Part shown: in pieces, positions 51,101-58,477 of the stretch
Layout: every line of letters starts with the position of its first letter
How positions within the stretch are numbered: the first letter of the stretch is position 1
Source: Spirochaetaceae bacterium
GTDB lineage: Bacteria > Spirochaetota > Spirochaetia > DSM-27196 > PWMO01
DNA: 64,000 nucleotides
Direction: 5' to 3'
Assembly: GCA_007693945.1 (NCBI GenBank)
Contig: RECP01000069.1
Span: 1-64,000 of the forward strand
Program-made: the position numbers and the translations under genes
The notes under the pieces: model-generated
What the model was told of the DNA's origin: nothing
The model's database searches: none
Seen by the model: only the letters and a program-made list of their open reading frames with translations

Positions 51101-51259
51101 TTCCGGCAGTACCGGGCGCTTTTGCTGACACAATCGATGCTCGGGGTCAGCGGAACGCTGCAGACCCGGCAAGGCGTAACGCACCTGATTCTGCGTTCAT
51201 GCTGGATCCCCTCTCTGCCTGGAAGAACTCCGCAGGTCGCAAGCCGTGATTTCCGTTGA
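48167..51259 (+). CDS. dnaE2: Error-prone DNA polymerase DnaE2 (ImuC)
   Basis: The 1030-residue C-family polymerase starts with the PHP domain ([20 protein letters not shown]), carries the catalytic aspartates in [16 protein letters not shown] and the [16 protein letters not shown] motif, and ends with an OB-fold ([25 protein letters not shown]). DnaE2 lacks proofreading and makes mutations while copying damaged DNA. GTG 48167 is three bases after the imuB stop, so all three genes form one operon controlled by the palindrome at 46011-46030. Confidence 0.95.
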   Translation: [1030 protein letters not shown]

Positions 51260-51343
51260 CCGCCGCCAGCCTGTACTCCGCCGGAACGGCTGCGGCTGAG
51301 GTTGAAGCGGCGCCTGGTATTCGAACTGCACGCCACCTCGATC

Positions 51344-52489
51344 CTATTGCACCCGGACCGCCGTCTCATCGTCCCTCGGCACCAGATCCAGCTCTCCGTC
51401 CCGGTCTCCGGTCGCGGCCGGCATCAGTTCCGGAATCAGCACCTCGCGAATATAGCCGCGCGGATCATCCGGCCTGGCGCGCACACGGTGAAGCAGGCTG
51501 ATCGTCGCCGGCAGGTCGCCGCCGACGGCGTAGAAGAGCTCGTACAGCAGGCCGATCTCGCCGGTATAGGTTGTGTACAGATCGAGCAGGGCGTTGTTGA
51601 TCGGCAGGCGACCGAAGTTGCGAAACGTCTCTGTAGCAAACAGTGAATCGTAGTTCTTCACGAAACTGTAGCGAAAACCCTCGATAGTGCGTTCCTTGGC
51701 CACCAGCATCTCGGCCGGATCGATCCCGGAACGGTAGAGCTGATCGAGCTCACGGCGCAAATCCGCAACCATCGCGCGGAAGCGCTCGCGATCCTCTCGA
51801 GCGGCGAGCGCGGTACGGTACTCCTCGGAATCCCGACCGTAGCGTGATCGCAGGTAGAGCAGTGCACCCTGATGCTCGACAAAGACCGCCAGCTCCTCAT
51901 TGAACTGAACCTGGTCACGCAGCCAGATGGTGGAATGCGTCTTTTCGTGGAAGATCAGCGACGCCAGTCGATACGTGCCGTAGTCGGCCATGAAGGAGTA
52001 CAGCGGGTCACCGGCAACGCCCAGCAGACTGAACGCGTGCACGCGGCGCACCATCACATCCCAGCCGGCATTCCGCAGTCGTTCGGCTTCACGCTCAGCA
52101 TGTTGCACCGAAAAGAAACCGCGGTACGGTGCGCGGCCGAAAAGCGGATACTCCCAGTAATAGCGCTGAAACGACAGGCGGCCGGCCGCCGATACCACGG
52201 TTACGATGTAGTCCTTGTCCGTGCGAACATAGCGCGTAAAATTGCGGTCGCCGGCCAGACCGAGCTGCTGCTCGGCAAACGCGCGAATACTGGCCGTGGC
52301 TTCAAACAGCCCCGTCGTACGTTCATCGGTGTACGGCGAAAACCGGACACGTTCTACCGGCTCGGAACGTACGAGCAGACTCAGAAGGTACGCTCCCTCG
52401 CGCACAAGGTAGCCACCGTCCCAGGCGGCCACAAACAGCGCCGGGACCGTCAGCGCCAGAAGGAATCCCGCTGTGTAGGCGCTACGCAT
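51344..52489 (-). CDS. Putative aminopeptidase (Aminopep/PF10023-like zinc protease)
   Basis: The 381-residue protein has an N-terminal signal anchor (TAGFLLALTVPALFVAAW) and the zinc motif FHEKTH (HExxH) followed by FNEELAVFVEHQG, the arrangement of the putative aminopeptidase family. It should act in the periplasm or outer envelope. The start is ATG 52489. ApbE lies directly upstream with a gap of three bases, so the pair is an operon. No link between the two activities is obvious. Confidence 0.8.
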   Translation of the reverse strand: MRSAYTAGFLLALTVPALFVAAWDGGYLVREGAYLLSLLVRSEPVERVRFSPYTDERTTGLFEATASIRAFAEQQLGLAGDRNFTRYVRTDKDYIVTVVSAAGRLSFQRYYWEYPLFGRAPYRGFFSVQHAEREAERLRNAGWDVMVRRVHAFSLLGVAGDPLYSFMADYGTYRLASLIFHEKTHSTIWLRDQVQFNEELAVFVEHQGALLYLRSRYGRDSEEYRTALAAREDRERFRAMVADLRRELDQLYRSGIDPAEMLVAKERTIEGFRYSFVKNYDSLFATETFRNFGRLPINNALLDLYTTYTGEIGLLYELFYAVGGDLPATISLLHRVRARPDDPRGYIREVLIPELMPAATGDRDGELDLVPRDDETAVRVQ

Positions 52490-52492
52490 ACA

Positions 52493-53563
52493 CTACTCTC
52501 CAATCACGGACTCGACGCGTTCCAGGCGGTAGTTGTCATCGATTACGCGAAAGACCGCGGCAACACCCGCAGTAACATAGATGCTCCGGTCTTCGGTCAC
52601 AAATATTCCTTCGACGTCCGGCATCGCTTCGAAGATCCGCAGTCCCTCTTCCAGTCCCGCGACGTAGCCGGCGGTGGAAAAGACGTCAGCCAGCATCGCG
52701 TCGTCCGCAATAGCGGTAACACTGGTCAGCGTGTTGCGCGCCGGACGACCGGTCCCGATGTCAAATAGATGGTGGTAGCGCTGGCCGTCCTGGATGAAGA
52801 AGCGTTCATAGGCGCCTGAGGTCACTATCGCGTTATTGCTGGACTCGATGATACCGATGATGCTGCCGCGTCCGGTCTCCGGACTCTGAAGTCCGATGCG
52901 CCACGCGTCGCCGTCGCGCCGTACGCCGACGGTGAAGATATCCCCACCGAAATCGAGTACCGCGTGCTGAACTCCGGCCTCTGCCAGCAACCGCGCTGCC
53001 TCTTCGACCGCATAGCCCTTGGCCACACCACCGACGTCAATCGCCATACCCTCGCGGGGCAAGTAGACCGTCCGCCGTTCAAAATCCAGCTCGATCCGCC
53101 GGAAATCAATCAACGGCAGCACGGCATCGATCTCTTCCTGCGAAGGCACCGTCTCGCGCGGTGTCCCAATACCCCACAAAGCTACTAACGGTCCGACGGT
53201 TATGTCAAAGGCTCCGTTAGATGCCTCTCCGAAGCGGATGCCGGACTCGATGACCGTAAACGTATCATCCGAGACCGCTACCGGCTTGCGCCCGGCGGCA
53301 CGGTTGATCCTCAACACTTCGGTATCGTCGTAGTTGGACTCATTAATGCTCATCAGGGCCTCGATATCGGCAACACGCTCGAAAACCCTGTCAAATATGC
53401 CGCGCGGCAGTCTGCGGTCGTGTATGGTTATGGTCGATGTGGTTCCCAGAATCAGCCGACTCTCGCGGTGGGGAGTATTCCGGCCGCAGGCCGCGAGCAG
53501 CATCAGCAGGACAATGCTTGCAGCTCCGGCGCGCAGAACCTGACCAGCACTTGTGCGCTTCAT
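52493..53563 (-). CDS. apbE: FAD:protein FMN transferase (ApbE lipoprotein)
   Basis: The 356-residue lipoprotein (lipobox ending Cys26 in LLAACGRN) has the ApbE marks: TTSTITI lead, MSINESNYDDTEV, the SNGAFDITVGPL segment, the GGVAKGYAVE motif, and the magnesium site around DFGGDIF and TAIADDAMLADVFSTA. ApbE attaches FMN covalently to Thr/Ser of exported flavoproteins such as NqrB/NqrC, RnfD/RnfG or FMN-binding proteins. Its targets are not in this window. Divergent from uppP. Confidence 0.93.
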   Translation of the reverse strand: MKRTSAGQVLRAGAASIVLLMLLAACGRNTPHRESRLILGTTSTITIHDRRLPRGIFDRVFERVADIEALMSINESNYDDTEVLRINRAAGRKPVAVSDDTFTVIESGIRFGEASNGAFDITVGPLVALWGIGTPRETVPSQEEIDAVLPLIDFRRIELDFERRTVYLPREGMAIDVGGVAKGYAVEEAARLLAEAGVQHAVLDFGGDIFTVGVRRDGDAWRIGLQSPETGRGSIIGIIESSNNAIVTSGAYERFFIQDGQRYHHLFDIGTGRPARNTLTSVTAIADDAMLADVFSTAGYVAGLEEGLRIFEAMPDVEGIFVTEDRSIYVTAGVAAVFRVIDDNYRLERVESVIGE

Positions 53564-53592
53564 ATTTCCCTATACCACAACCTGACCTTTGA

Positions 53593-53622
53593 TTGCAATT
53601 GATCCGGGTGCTGCGCTATATT
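53593..53622 (+). promoter_or_regulatory. Promoter of uppP (near-leaderless)
   Basis: TTGCAA (53593-53598) and TATATT (53617-53622) are 18 bases apart. The -10 box ends eight bases before ATG 53631, so the transcript should start one or two bases from the start codon. No Shine-Dalgarno is present. Confidence 0.5.
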
Positions 53623-53630
53623 GCAGTGCA

Positions 53631-54425
53631 ATGAGTGTAGTACAGGCTGTTTTACTTGGCATCCTGCAGGGCATCAGTGAGTTCATCCCCATTTCAAGTT
53701 CCGGTCACCTGGTGGTTGCGCGTCACCTGATGGGGCTGGGTGAAATCCCGATTCTTTTTGATGTGATCCTGCACATCGCGACGCTGATCGTAATTGTGTT
53801 CGTGTTCCGGGAGCGTATCGGGCGAATGCTCGTATCGCTGTTGCGATGGGCAATGCGCCGTTCCGACGAAAGCGATGCCACGGATCTGCGTCTGGCACTA
53901 CTGGTGATCATTGCCACCGCGCTTACCGCCGTCATCGGTCTGGTGATCGCAGAACTGGATCTGGCACGCTATCCCCGCCTGGTGGCGCTGTTGTTCATTG
54001 TGACCGGTGTTGTGCTGTTTGTCTCGCGCTATCTGCACGGCAGACTGGGTTATGATCAGCTCGGCACGCGCCACGCCGTGATCACCGGCATCGCGCAGGG
54101 CCTGGCGGTGCTGCCCGGCATTTCGCGATCCGGCATCACCATTACCGCGGCGTTGGCGTCCGGGATCGACCGCTCACGTGCCGGGGAGTTCTCCTTCCTG
54201 ATTTCGGTGCCCGCGGTTCTGGGAGCACTTGTACTCACGCTGCGTGACTTGAGTGACCTGACTACGGCAGTCAGCGCGGCGGCCATGGCGGCCGGCTTTG
54301 GAGCGTCGTTGCTGGTCGGTTTTGTGTCGCTGCTGCTGCTGCTGAGGCTCATCAAGGGCGGCAAACTGTATCTGTTCTCGTTCTATCTCATACCACTTGG
54401 CGTTCTGGGGTTGATACTTCTTTGA
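53631..54425 (+). CDS. uppP: Undecaprenyl-diphosphate phosphatase (UppP/BacA)
   Basis: The 264-residue integral membrane enzyme recycles undecaprenyl diphosphate for cell-wall synthesis and gives bacitracin tolerance. Conserved motifs GISEFIPISSSGHLVV near the N-terminus and LPGISRSG (~165) are intact, and eight hydrophobic segments are visible. ATG 53631 fits the family start. Its stop overlaps the start of the lipase gene by four bases (TTGA). Confidence 0.95.
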   Translation: MSVVQAVLLGILQGISEFIPISSSGHLVVARHLMGLGEIPILFDVILHIATLIVIVFVFRERIGRMLVSLLRWAMRRSDESDATDLRLALLVIIATALTAVIGLVIAELDLARYPRLVALLFIVTGVVLFVSRYLHGRLGYDQLGTRHAVITGIAQGLAVLPGISRSGITITAALASGIDRSRAGEFSFLISVPAVLGALVLTLRDLSDLTTAVSAAAMAAGFGASLLVGFVSLLLLLRLIKGGKLYLFSFYLIPLGVLGLILL

Positions 54426-55246
54426 GACGCCGGGCGATTCCCGCGGTGCTGATCGGCGTGCTTCTGTACGGTGCGTGCATGGTGGTGCCGCCGCCTTCGC
54501 AGCTGACCGCCGAGCTGTCACCGGCTGTTGACGACACCGAACTCTACCGGCTGTTCCAGATGTGCCGCGCGGCGTGGCGCGAGCGCACCGAGTATCGCAA
54601 TACCGATTGGACGCTGAACTACCTCGCTGATCAAGAGACCAACACGCTGGTACTTATTATCGAGGAGCGGCACACCCTGTTTGTGGTGTTCCGCGGCAGC
54701 CAGATGCGCCGCAGCGAGATTGACCGCCGATTCAACACAATGATCGTGCGGCGCAAGCCGCGGTTCGGTCGTCTTCCGCCGAATGCGCGAACCCACATCG
54801 GCTTCAGTACCAAATATCTTGGCGTTCGTGAACAGGTGAAGGAGGCCGTTTCAGGTTCCACCGCGCGGCGGATTGTAACCGTCGGCCATAGCGCCGGCGG
54901 AGCGCTGGCCACGCTGGCTTTTGTTGACCTGCTTGATCTCGAACCGCAGCGCATGGCGTACGCGGTGACCTTCGGGGCGCCGCGAGTGTTCAATCGCGCC
55001 GGCGCACGAGCGCTGAAGGAGTACCGGCAGCGGATTATCCGGGTGGTGAACGGTGCCGACATTGTTCCCCGTTTGCCGTCAGTGCTGCTCGGTTATCGAC
55101 ACGTCGGTCAGGTTATTGAAATCAGTCACGACACCGGTCTGCGCTTTGCCTCGCAGCACGATCATGACATCGGTTACGAATCTGCTCTGCGAGAACGAGC
55201 CCGTGCCGCGGGAGCCGACGCGCAGTTTTTCGCGCCTTTTGAATGA
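54422..55246 (+). CDS. Class 3 lipase-like lipoprotein
   Basis: The 274-residue protein starts at TTG 54422 and has a lipoprotein signal ending in Tyr-Gly-Ala-Cys (Cys19). The alpha/beta hydrolase core shows LFVVFRGSQ, the nucleophile Ser157 in VGHSAGGALA, TFGAPRVFN and an NGADIVPRLP segment before a C-terminal His, all typical of lipase class 3. It should hydrolyse acylglycerols or phospholipids at the envelope. Coupled translation with uppP is likely because of the overlap. Confidence 0.85.
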   Translation: MRRRAIPAVLIGVLLYGACMVVPPPSQLTAELSPAVDDTELYRLFQMCRAAWRERTEYRNTDWTLNYLADQETNTLVLIIEERHTLFVVFRGSQMRRSEIDRRFNTMIVRRKPRFGRLPPNARTHIGFSTKYLGVREQVKEAVSGSTARRIVTVGHSAGGALATLAFVDLLDLEPQRMAYAVTFGAPRVFNRAGARALKEYRQRIIRVVNGADIVPRLPSVLLGYRHVGQVIEISHDTGLRFASQHDHDIGYESALRERARAAGADAQFFAPFE

Positions 55247-55281
55247 TGCTCGCCGCTACAGTGCCCGGCAGGAGGAGGATT

Positions 55282-55786
55282 GTGTTGCATGCCGCCAATC
55301 TGGTACGCACCTACTCGATTGTTGCCATTGACCGTCGGCGTGAAGAGATGGGTTGTACGGTTCAGCCGCGCTTCTTTGCGGTTGGCGTGCTCCGCCTCCG
55401 GGCGGAGCCGAGGATTGGCGTAGTGGCAACCCAGGCAATGGTTGTAGTATCCACCGGCACGGGCGGTGATTTCCACACTCGCCATCACGTCAATCTGCGT
55501 GTCGAGGATCAACCCCAGCCGCTGCTGGAGCTAAGCGCCTGCGGCGCTTGCGGGAAGCCTGCGACCACGTCAATCGCGGAGATGCGGCCATGGAACAGGC
55601 AGCCATAGAATGTGCGCTGCAAAAGTATTCCTCCGCGCGGCAGCTGGTACCCGAAATCCTGGAGTTACGGTACCGGCACGCAGTGGCTCCGGCCGACGGC
55701 GGGCGAGTACATGACGGCTGCAGGCTGTTCAGCGAGGTCTTCAAAGCCGAGCCTAGCTGGCCAGAGTTGACCCGGCGTCAATGCTC
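55282..55786 (+). pseudogene. Decayed DUF1028 (Ntn-hydrolase-like) gene
   Basis: Starting at GTG 55282 (AGGAGGAGG upstream), the frame reads TYSIVAIDRRREEMGCTVQ, RFFAVGVL and GVVATQAM, the N-terminal hallmark of DUF1028 proteins. The usual middle (~100 residues) is missing and a NLRVEDQPQPLLEL segment follows, which normally lies near the end of the domain. Near 55531 a one-base change moves the frame to KRLRRLREACDHVNRGDAAM, the C-terminal TPR-like tail. The remnant therefore has a deletion and a frameshift. It runs into the 3' end of slyD. Confidence 0.65.
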
Positions 55787-56260
55787 GTCCGCGCCGCTGT
55801 GGGCGTGGCCGTGATCGACTTCTTCCGCGGTTGCTTCACGGACATCGGCTACTGCTACATCAAAGTGCAACGTTTGCCCAGCCAGCGGGTGATTGGCATC
55901 CAGCGTGACGTCATCGTCGCCGATGCCCTTGATAGTCAGCACCTGCACCGCGCCGTCGGCTGTCTGTGCCTGAACCTGTGATCCGACCTCGATGATCGAC
56001 GGGTCCTGAAAGCGGTCCTTGCCGACTGCAAAAACGAGGTCTTCGTTGTACTCACCGTAGCCTTCATCAGGCTCAACGGTTACCGAAAGCGCGTCCCCGG
56101 CAGTCCTGCCGTGCAATGCCTTCTCCAGACCGGGGATGATCGATCCGCTACCGTAGAGAAATGAGAGCGGCTCACGATTCTCCGAACTGTCAAGAACTGT
56201 TCCGCTGTCGTCCTTGAGCGTATAGTCGATGCTCACAACTGTCTTTTCGCGAACGTTCAC
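55778..56260 (-). CDS. slyD: FKBP-type prolyl isomerase, SlyD-like
   Basis: The 160-residue protein has the SlyD arrangement: VSIDYTLKDDSGTVLDSS, the SIIPGLEKAL segment, an insert-in-flap domain (~70-125) and a C-terminal tail with several His and Asp residues (DHGHAHSGADEH) that may bind nickel or zinc. It catalyses proline isomerisation and acts as a chaperone. The ATG at 56260 has AAGGAG eight bases upstream. The gap 56261-56585 before the next gene contains a dispersed repeat and a promoter. Confidence 0.92.
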   Translation of the reverse strand: MNVREKTVVSIDYTLKDDSGTVLDSSENREPLSFLYGSGSIIPGLEKALHGRTAGDALSVTVEPDEGYGEYNEDLVFAVGKDRFQDPSIIEVGSQVQAQTADGAVQVLTIKGIGDDDVTLDANHPLAGQTLHFDVAVADVREATAEEVDHGHAHSGADEH

Positions 56261-56387
56261 AGTATTCTCCTTAAAAACGTGACGGGCGAGAGCCGTTATG
56301 ATGGCGGATAAGGCTCATTTCCTCTTAGGGTAACGCCGTTGGCACAAGAAGGCAAGGCAACACGGGCAATCAGGAGCGGGACAGCCT

Positions 56388-56525
56388 CGATTCGCATTCT
56401 GACCGTGTAGCGGCTCGGGCGCCCTGGGTTGTTTGTCTGCAGCAGTGAAGTCAGGCGCCGCTTCTGTCTGTACGGAGGTACGGAGTCGGTTGGTATAAAT
56501 ATGACTGTGCGCCTGCCGTCAGAGT
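56388..56525 (-). repeat. Dispersed palindromic repeat, copy D (rearranged)
   Basis: Within the gap 56261-56585. Beginning CGATTCGCATTCTGACCG at 56388, the segment to ~56460 is the reverse complement of the right module of copy C (shared blocks include CGCCTGACTTC, CTGCTGCAGACA and GGCGCCCG). It is followed by GGAGTCGGTTGG and then by the left-arm sequence ATGACTGTGCGCCTGCCGT, which in copy C lies beside the other inverted repeat. Copy D is therefore a mosaic, as if recombination occurred between the terminal repeats. Confidence 0.7.
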
Positions 56526-56528
56526 CTA

Positions 56529-56558
56529 TTGACAATCCGACAAACAAAACCGACTATT
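56529..56558 (+). promoter_or_regulatory. Promoter of the lipoprotein gene at the edge of repeat D
   Basis: TTGACA (56529-56534) is followed after 18 bases by ACTATT (56553-56558). The -35 box starts four bases after the repeat ends. A GGAGG ribosome site at 56576-56580 precedes ATG 56586. Confidence 0.45.
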
Positions 56559-56585
56559 GTACCCGCCATTATGACGGAGGAACGT

Positions 56586-57374
56586 ATGCCGCGCACAAGA
56601 TCGCCAGTAGCTTTGCTGGTCCCGCTGATTGCGGTGGTTATGCTGATCACTACGGCCTGCGATGGTCTCTTGAGTCCGTCCGCTAACGACGCCGGGCGTC
56701 AGAACAACGACGGAACCCGCATCCTGTACGACAGTAGCCTGGGAACTCTTCCCGGTGATCAACAGTTCCGCTACCTGCGTTACCCTCTGTTCGGTGCCCA
56801 GGCAACCGAGACCTACAACACCAATGTGACCGTTCTCGACACCTCGCCTGATATCACGGAACTGGCCGGCTACTTTGCCGGCTCGCCGGCGGCCCCTACG
56901 CTCCCCACGCTTGTGCGCAGCCGCGGCTATACTGTAACGTTTGCGCTGCAGGTTGACGAAGAAGATCACGGCAATCGGAGCGACCGGGCCGGCTTCAGCA
57001 TTATCATACTGAGCGATGATCTTCTCGGAATCTCACTGGGGTTCTGGGAAGACAGCATATGGGCACATGAGGGTGGTGAGTCGTCCGATCTCTTCGCGCG
57101 CGCCGAAGAGCTGGACCGGGACACTACCGCAGAGCTTGTCACCTACCGACTCACGATCCTCGGCAGCCGGTATGCGCTGTTCGCCGACGGACAGCAAATC
57201 CTGACCGGTACCGTGCGTGACTACACCGCCTTCGAAGGCTTCAGCGGTTTCAACCCCTACCGTACGCCCAATTTCATCTTTCTGGGTGATAACTCGCAGT
57301 CTGCGGCTGCCCGGGTGCGTCTGGGCGACATTACCTTAAGCGTACCAGCCGCCGATCCCGTCCCTGACCCGTAG
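56586..57374 (+). CDS. Lipoprotein with beta-sandwich (lectin/anchor-like) domain
   Basis: ATG 56586 follows GGAGG and gives a lipoprotein signal (VMLITTAC, Cys25). The mature 237 residues look all-beta, with LPGDQQFRYLRYPLF, TYTV-like strands and LGDITLSVP at the end, reminiscent of concanavalin-like or choice-of-anchor domains, but I cannot assign a family with certainty. A surface-anchored role is likely from the signal. It is a single gene, followed by tRNA genes on the other strand. Confidence 0.6.
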   Translation: MPRTRSPVALLVPLIAVVMLITTACDGLLSPSANDAGRQNNDGTRILYDSSLGTLPGDQQFRYLRYPLFGAQATETYNTNVTVLDTSPDITELAGYFAGSPAAPTLPTLVRSRGYTVTFALQVDEEDHGNRSDRAGFSIIILSDDLLGISLGFWEDSIWAHEGGESSDLFARAEELDRDTTAELVTYRLTILGSRYALFADGQQILTGTVRDYTAFEGFSGFNPYRTPNFIFLGDNSQSAAARVRLGDITLSVPAADPVPDP

Positions 57375-57408
57375 CGTGCATCACAGCGCGTGAGGCAGCG
57401 TCTCATCT

Positions 57409-57482
57409 TACGCCCAGCAGGACTCGAACCTGCCACCTACAGCTTAGAAGGCTGTTGCTCTATCCGGATGAGCTATGGGCGC
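57409..57482 (-). tRNA. tRNA-Arg (anticodon TCT)
   Basis: On the minus strand a 74-nt cloverleaf runs from GCGCCCA at 57482 to TGGGCGT ending near 57410. The anticodon arm CAGCC-TTCTAA-GGCTG style loop gives TCT, and the T-arm is GCAGG-TTCGAGT-CCTGC. The 3' CCA is not encoded. Confidence 0.9.
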
Positions 57483-57564
57483 ATGGAGTCCTGCAGCAGG
57501 CGCTGCAGGATCGGCGCTGCGCGGACGCACGCGCCTGTTTCGGCCCTCCTTTGGGGGTCCGAAA

Positions 57565-57637
57565 TCGGGATGAGAGGATTCGAACCTCCGGTCTCCTGCT
57601 CCCAAAGCAGGCGCCTTAGCCACTAGGCTACATCCCG
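57565..57637 (-). tRNA. tRNA-Pro (anticodon TGG)
   Basis: On the minus strand a 73-nt cloverleaf runs from CGGGATG at 57637 to CATCCCG at 57566. The anticodon loop TTTGGGA between CTGC and GCAG arms gives TGG, and the T-arm is GGAGG-TTCGAAT-CCTCT. The 3' CCA is not encoded. The 82 bases between the two tRNAs hold a TTCGG/CCGAA hairpin at ~57538-57562 that could be a terminator or processing signal. Confidence 0.92.
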
Positions 57638-57707
57638 CAACCTGAACTTCCGCCGAGCCCACCAGGACGCGACGGCAACCGAATTATAGCGACGGCCCTG
57701 CCCGCGG

Positions 57708-58325
57708 TCAACCGGGCACAATGGTGACCGTCAGCTGCAGCAGTCGGCTGCCTCCGTCGCCGTCCAGGAAACGATAACGAAACAGCTCACCGTGACTCAC
57801 GCCGGGTGGAATGACGGCAACTACAACCGTTCTGAACGGAGACGGGTTCCAGAAGAGACCAAAGCTCGGCGGCATCAAGTCCTCGTGGGTCAGCTCGATC
57901 GGCAGGCGCACTCCGGCGGCTGCTTCCTCGTGGGTCAGCTGCAGATCCATCTGTACCCGGGGTGTCGACCGCAGGTTGTCTTGCCACCACTGGTCAGCGC
58001 CCGCAATACCGCCAAACAGATCAAACAGGTGCCAGAGCCCCCAACCACGTCCGGACGCAAATCGGTCGAGGTCTTCGTGCGGAACCCAATGCGAGAAATC
58101 CGATGCACCCTCGCGCTGACGCAGCTGCCGGTCGTGCACACGTCTCCGGCTGCTGTCGCGCAGAGTGTGGTACGCATCGTTCAGATCCGCAAATCGGTTG
58201 CCGTCTCCTTCGCGTGTATCAGGATGTTGCAACTTGGCCTGCCGCCGATACGCACGCTTGATATCGTCACTATCCGCATCGCGAGGTACACCGAGGGTTC
58301 GGTAGTGATCCCGGTCTTCACTCAT
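57708..58325 (-). CDS. J-domain protein
   Basis: The 205-residue protein has an N-terminal J domain (1-68) with HPD in KLQHPDTREG, followed by a low-complexity linker and a C-terminal beta region (~115-205) similar to half of a DnaJ peptide-binding domain (VQMDLQLTHEEAAAGVRLPIEL). No zinc repeats or G/F region. It would recruit DnaK to a special client, unknown. It is the second J-protein in the window, next to tRNA genes and divergent from queG. Confidence 0.8.
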   Translation of the reverse strand: MSEDRDHYRTLGVPRDADSDDIKRAYRRQAKLQHPDTREGDGNRFADLNDAYHTLRDSSRRRVHDRQLRQREGASDFSHWVPHEDLDRFASGRGWGLWHLFDLFGGIAGADQWWQDNLRSTPRVQMDLQLTHEEAAAGVRLPIELTHEDLMPPSFGLFWNPSPFRTVVVAVIPPGVSHGELFRYRFLDGDGGSRLLQLTVTIVPG

Positions 58326-58437
58326 AGCTTGCCTCTTGGTGTCTGTCTATAAGAAAACAATGAAAGTCACGTTGGTCAAGAGGCGACACGGACACTCTAT
58401 TGTTCGGCGTCGCCGGCGATCTTTGGCCGCTTCGACG

Positions 58438-58467
58438 TTGACAACGGTTCGTTTTGGCCGGTAGGCT
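58438..58467 (+). promoter_or_regulatory. Promoter of queG
   Basis: TTGACA (58438-58443) and TAGGCT (58462-58467) are 18 bases apart, and ATG 58478 lies ten bases after the -10 box, leaving a leader of only a few bases. The -35 box is consensus; the -10 box is poor. Confidence 0.4.
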
Positions 58468-58477
58468 GAAGCTGCGA

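Noticed and set aside
57375-57662. Short plus- and minus-strand open frames over the tRNA genes
   Set aside because: They overlap two well-formed tRNAs and have no ribosome site.
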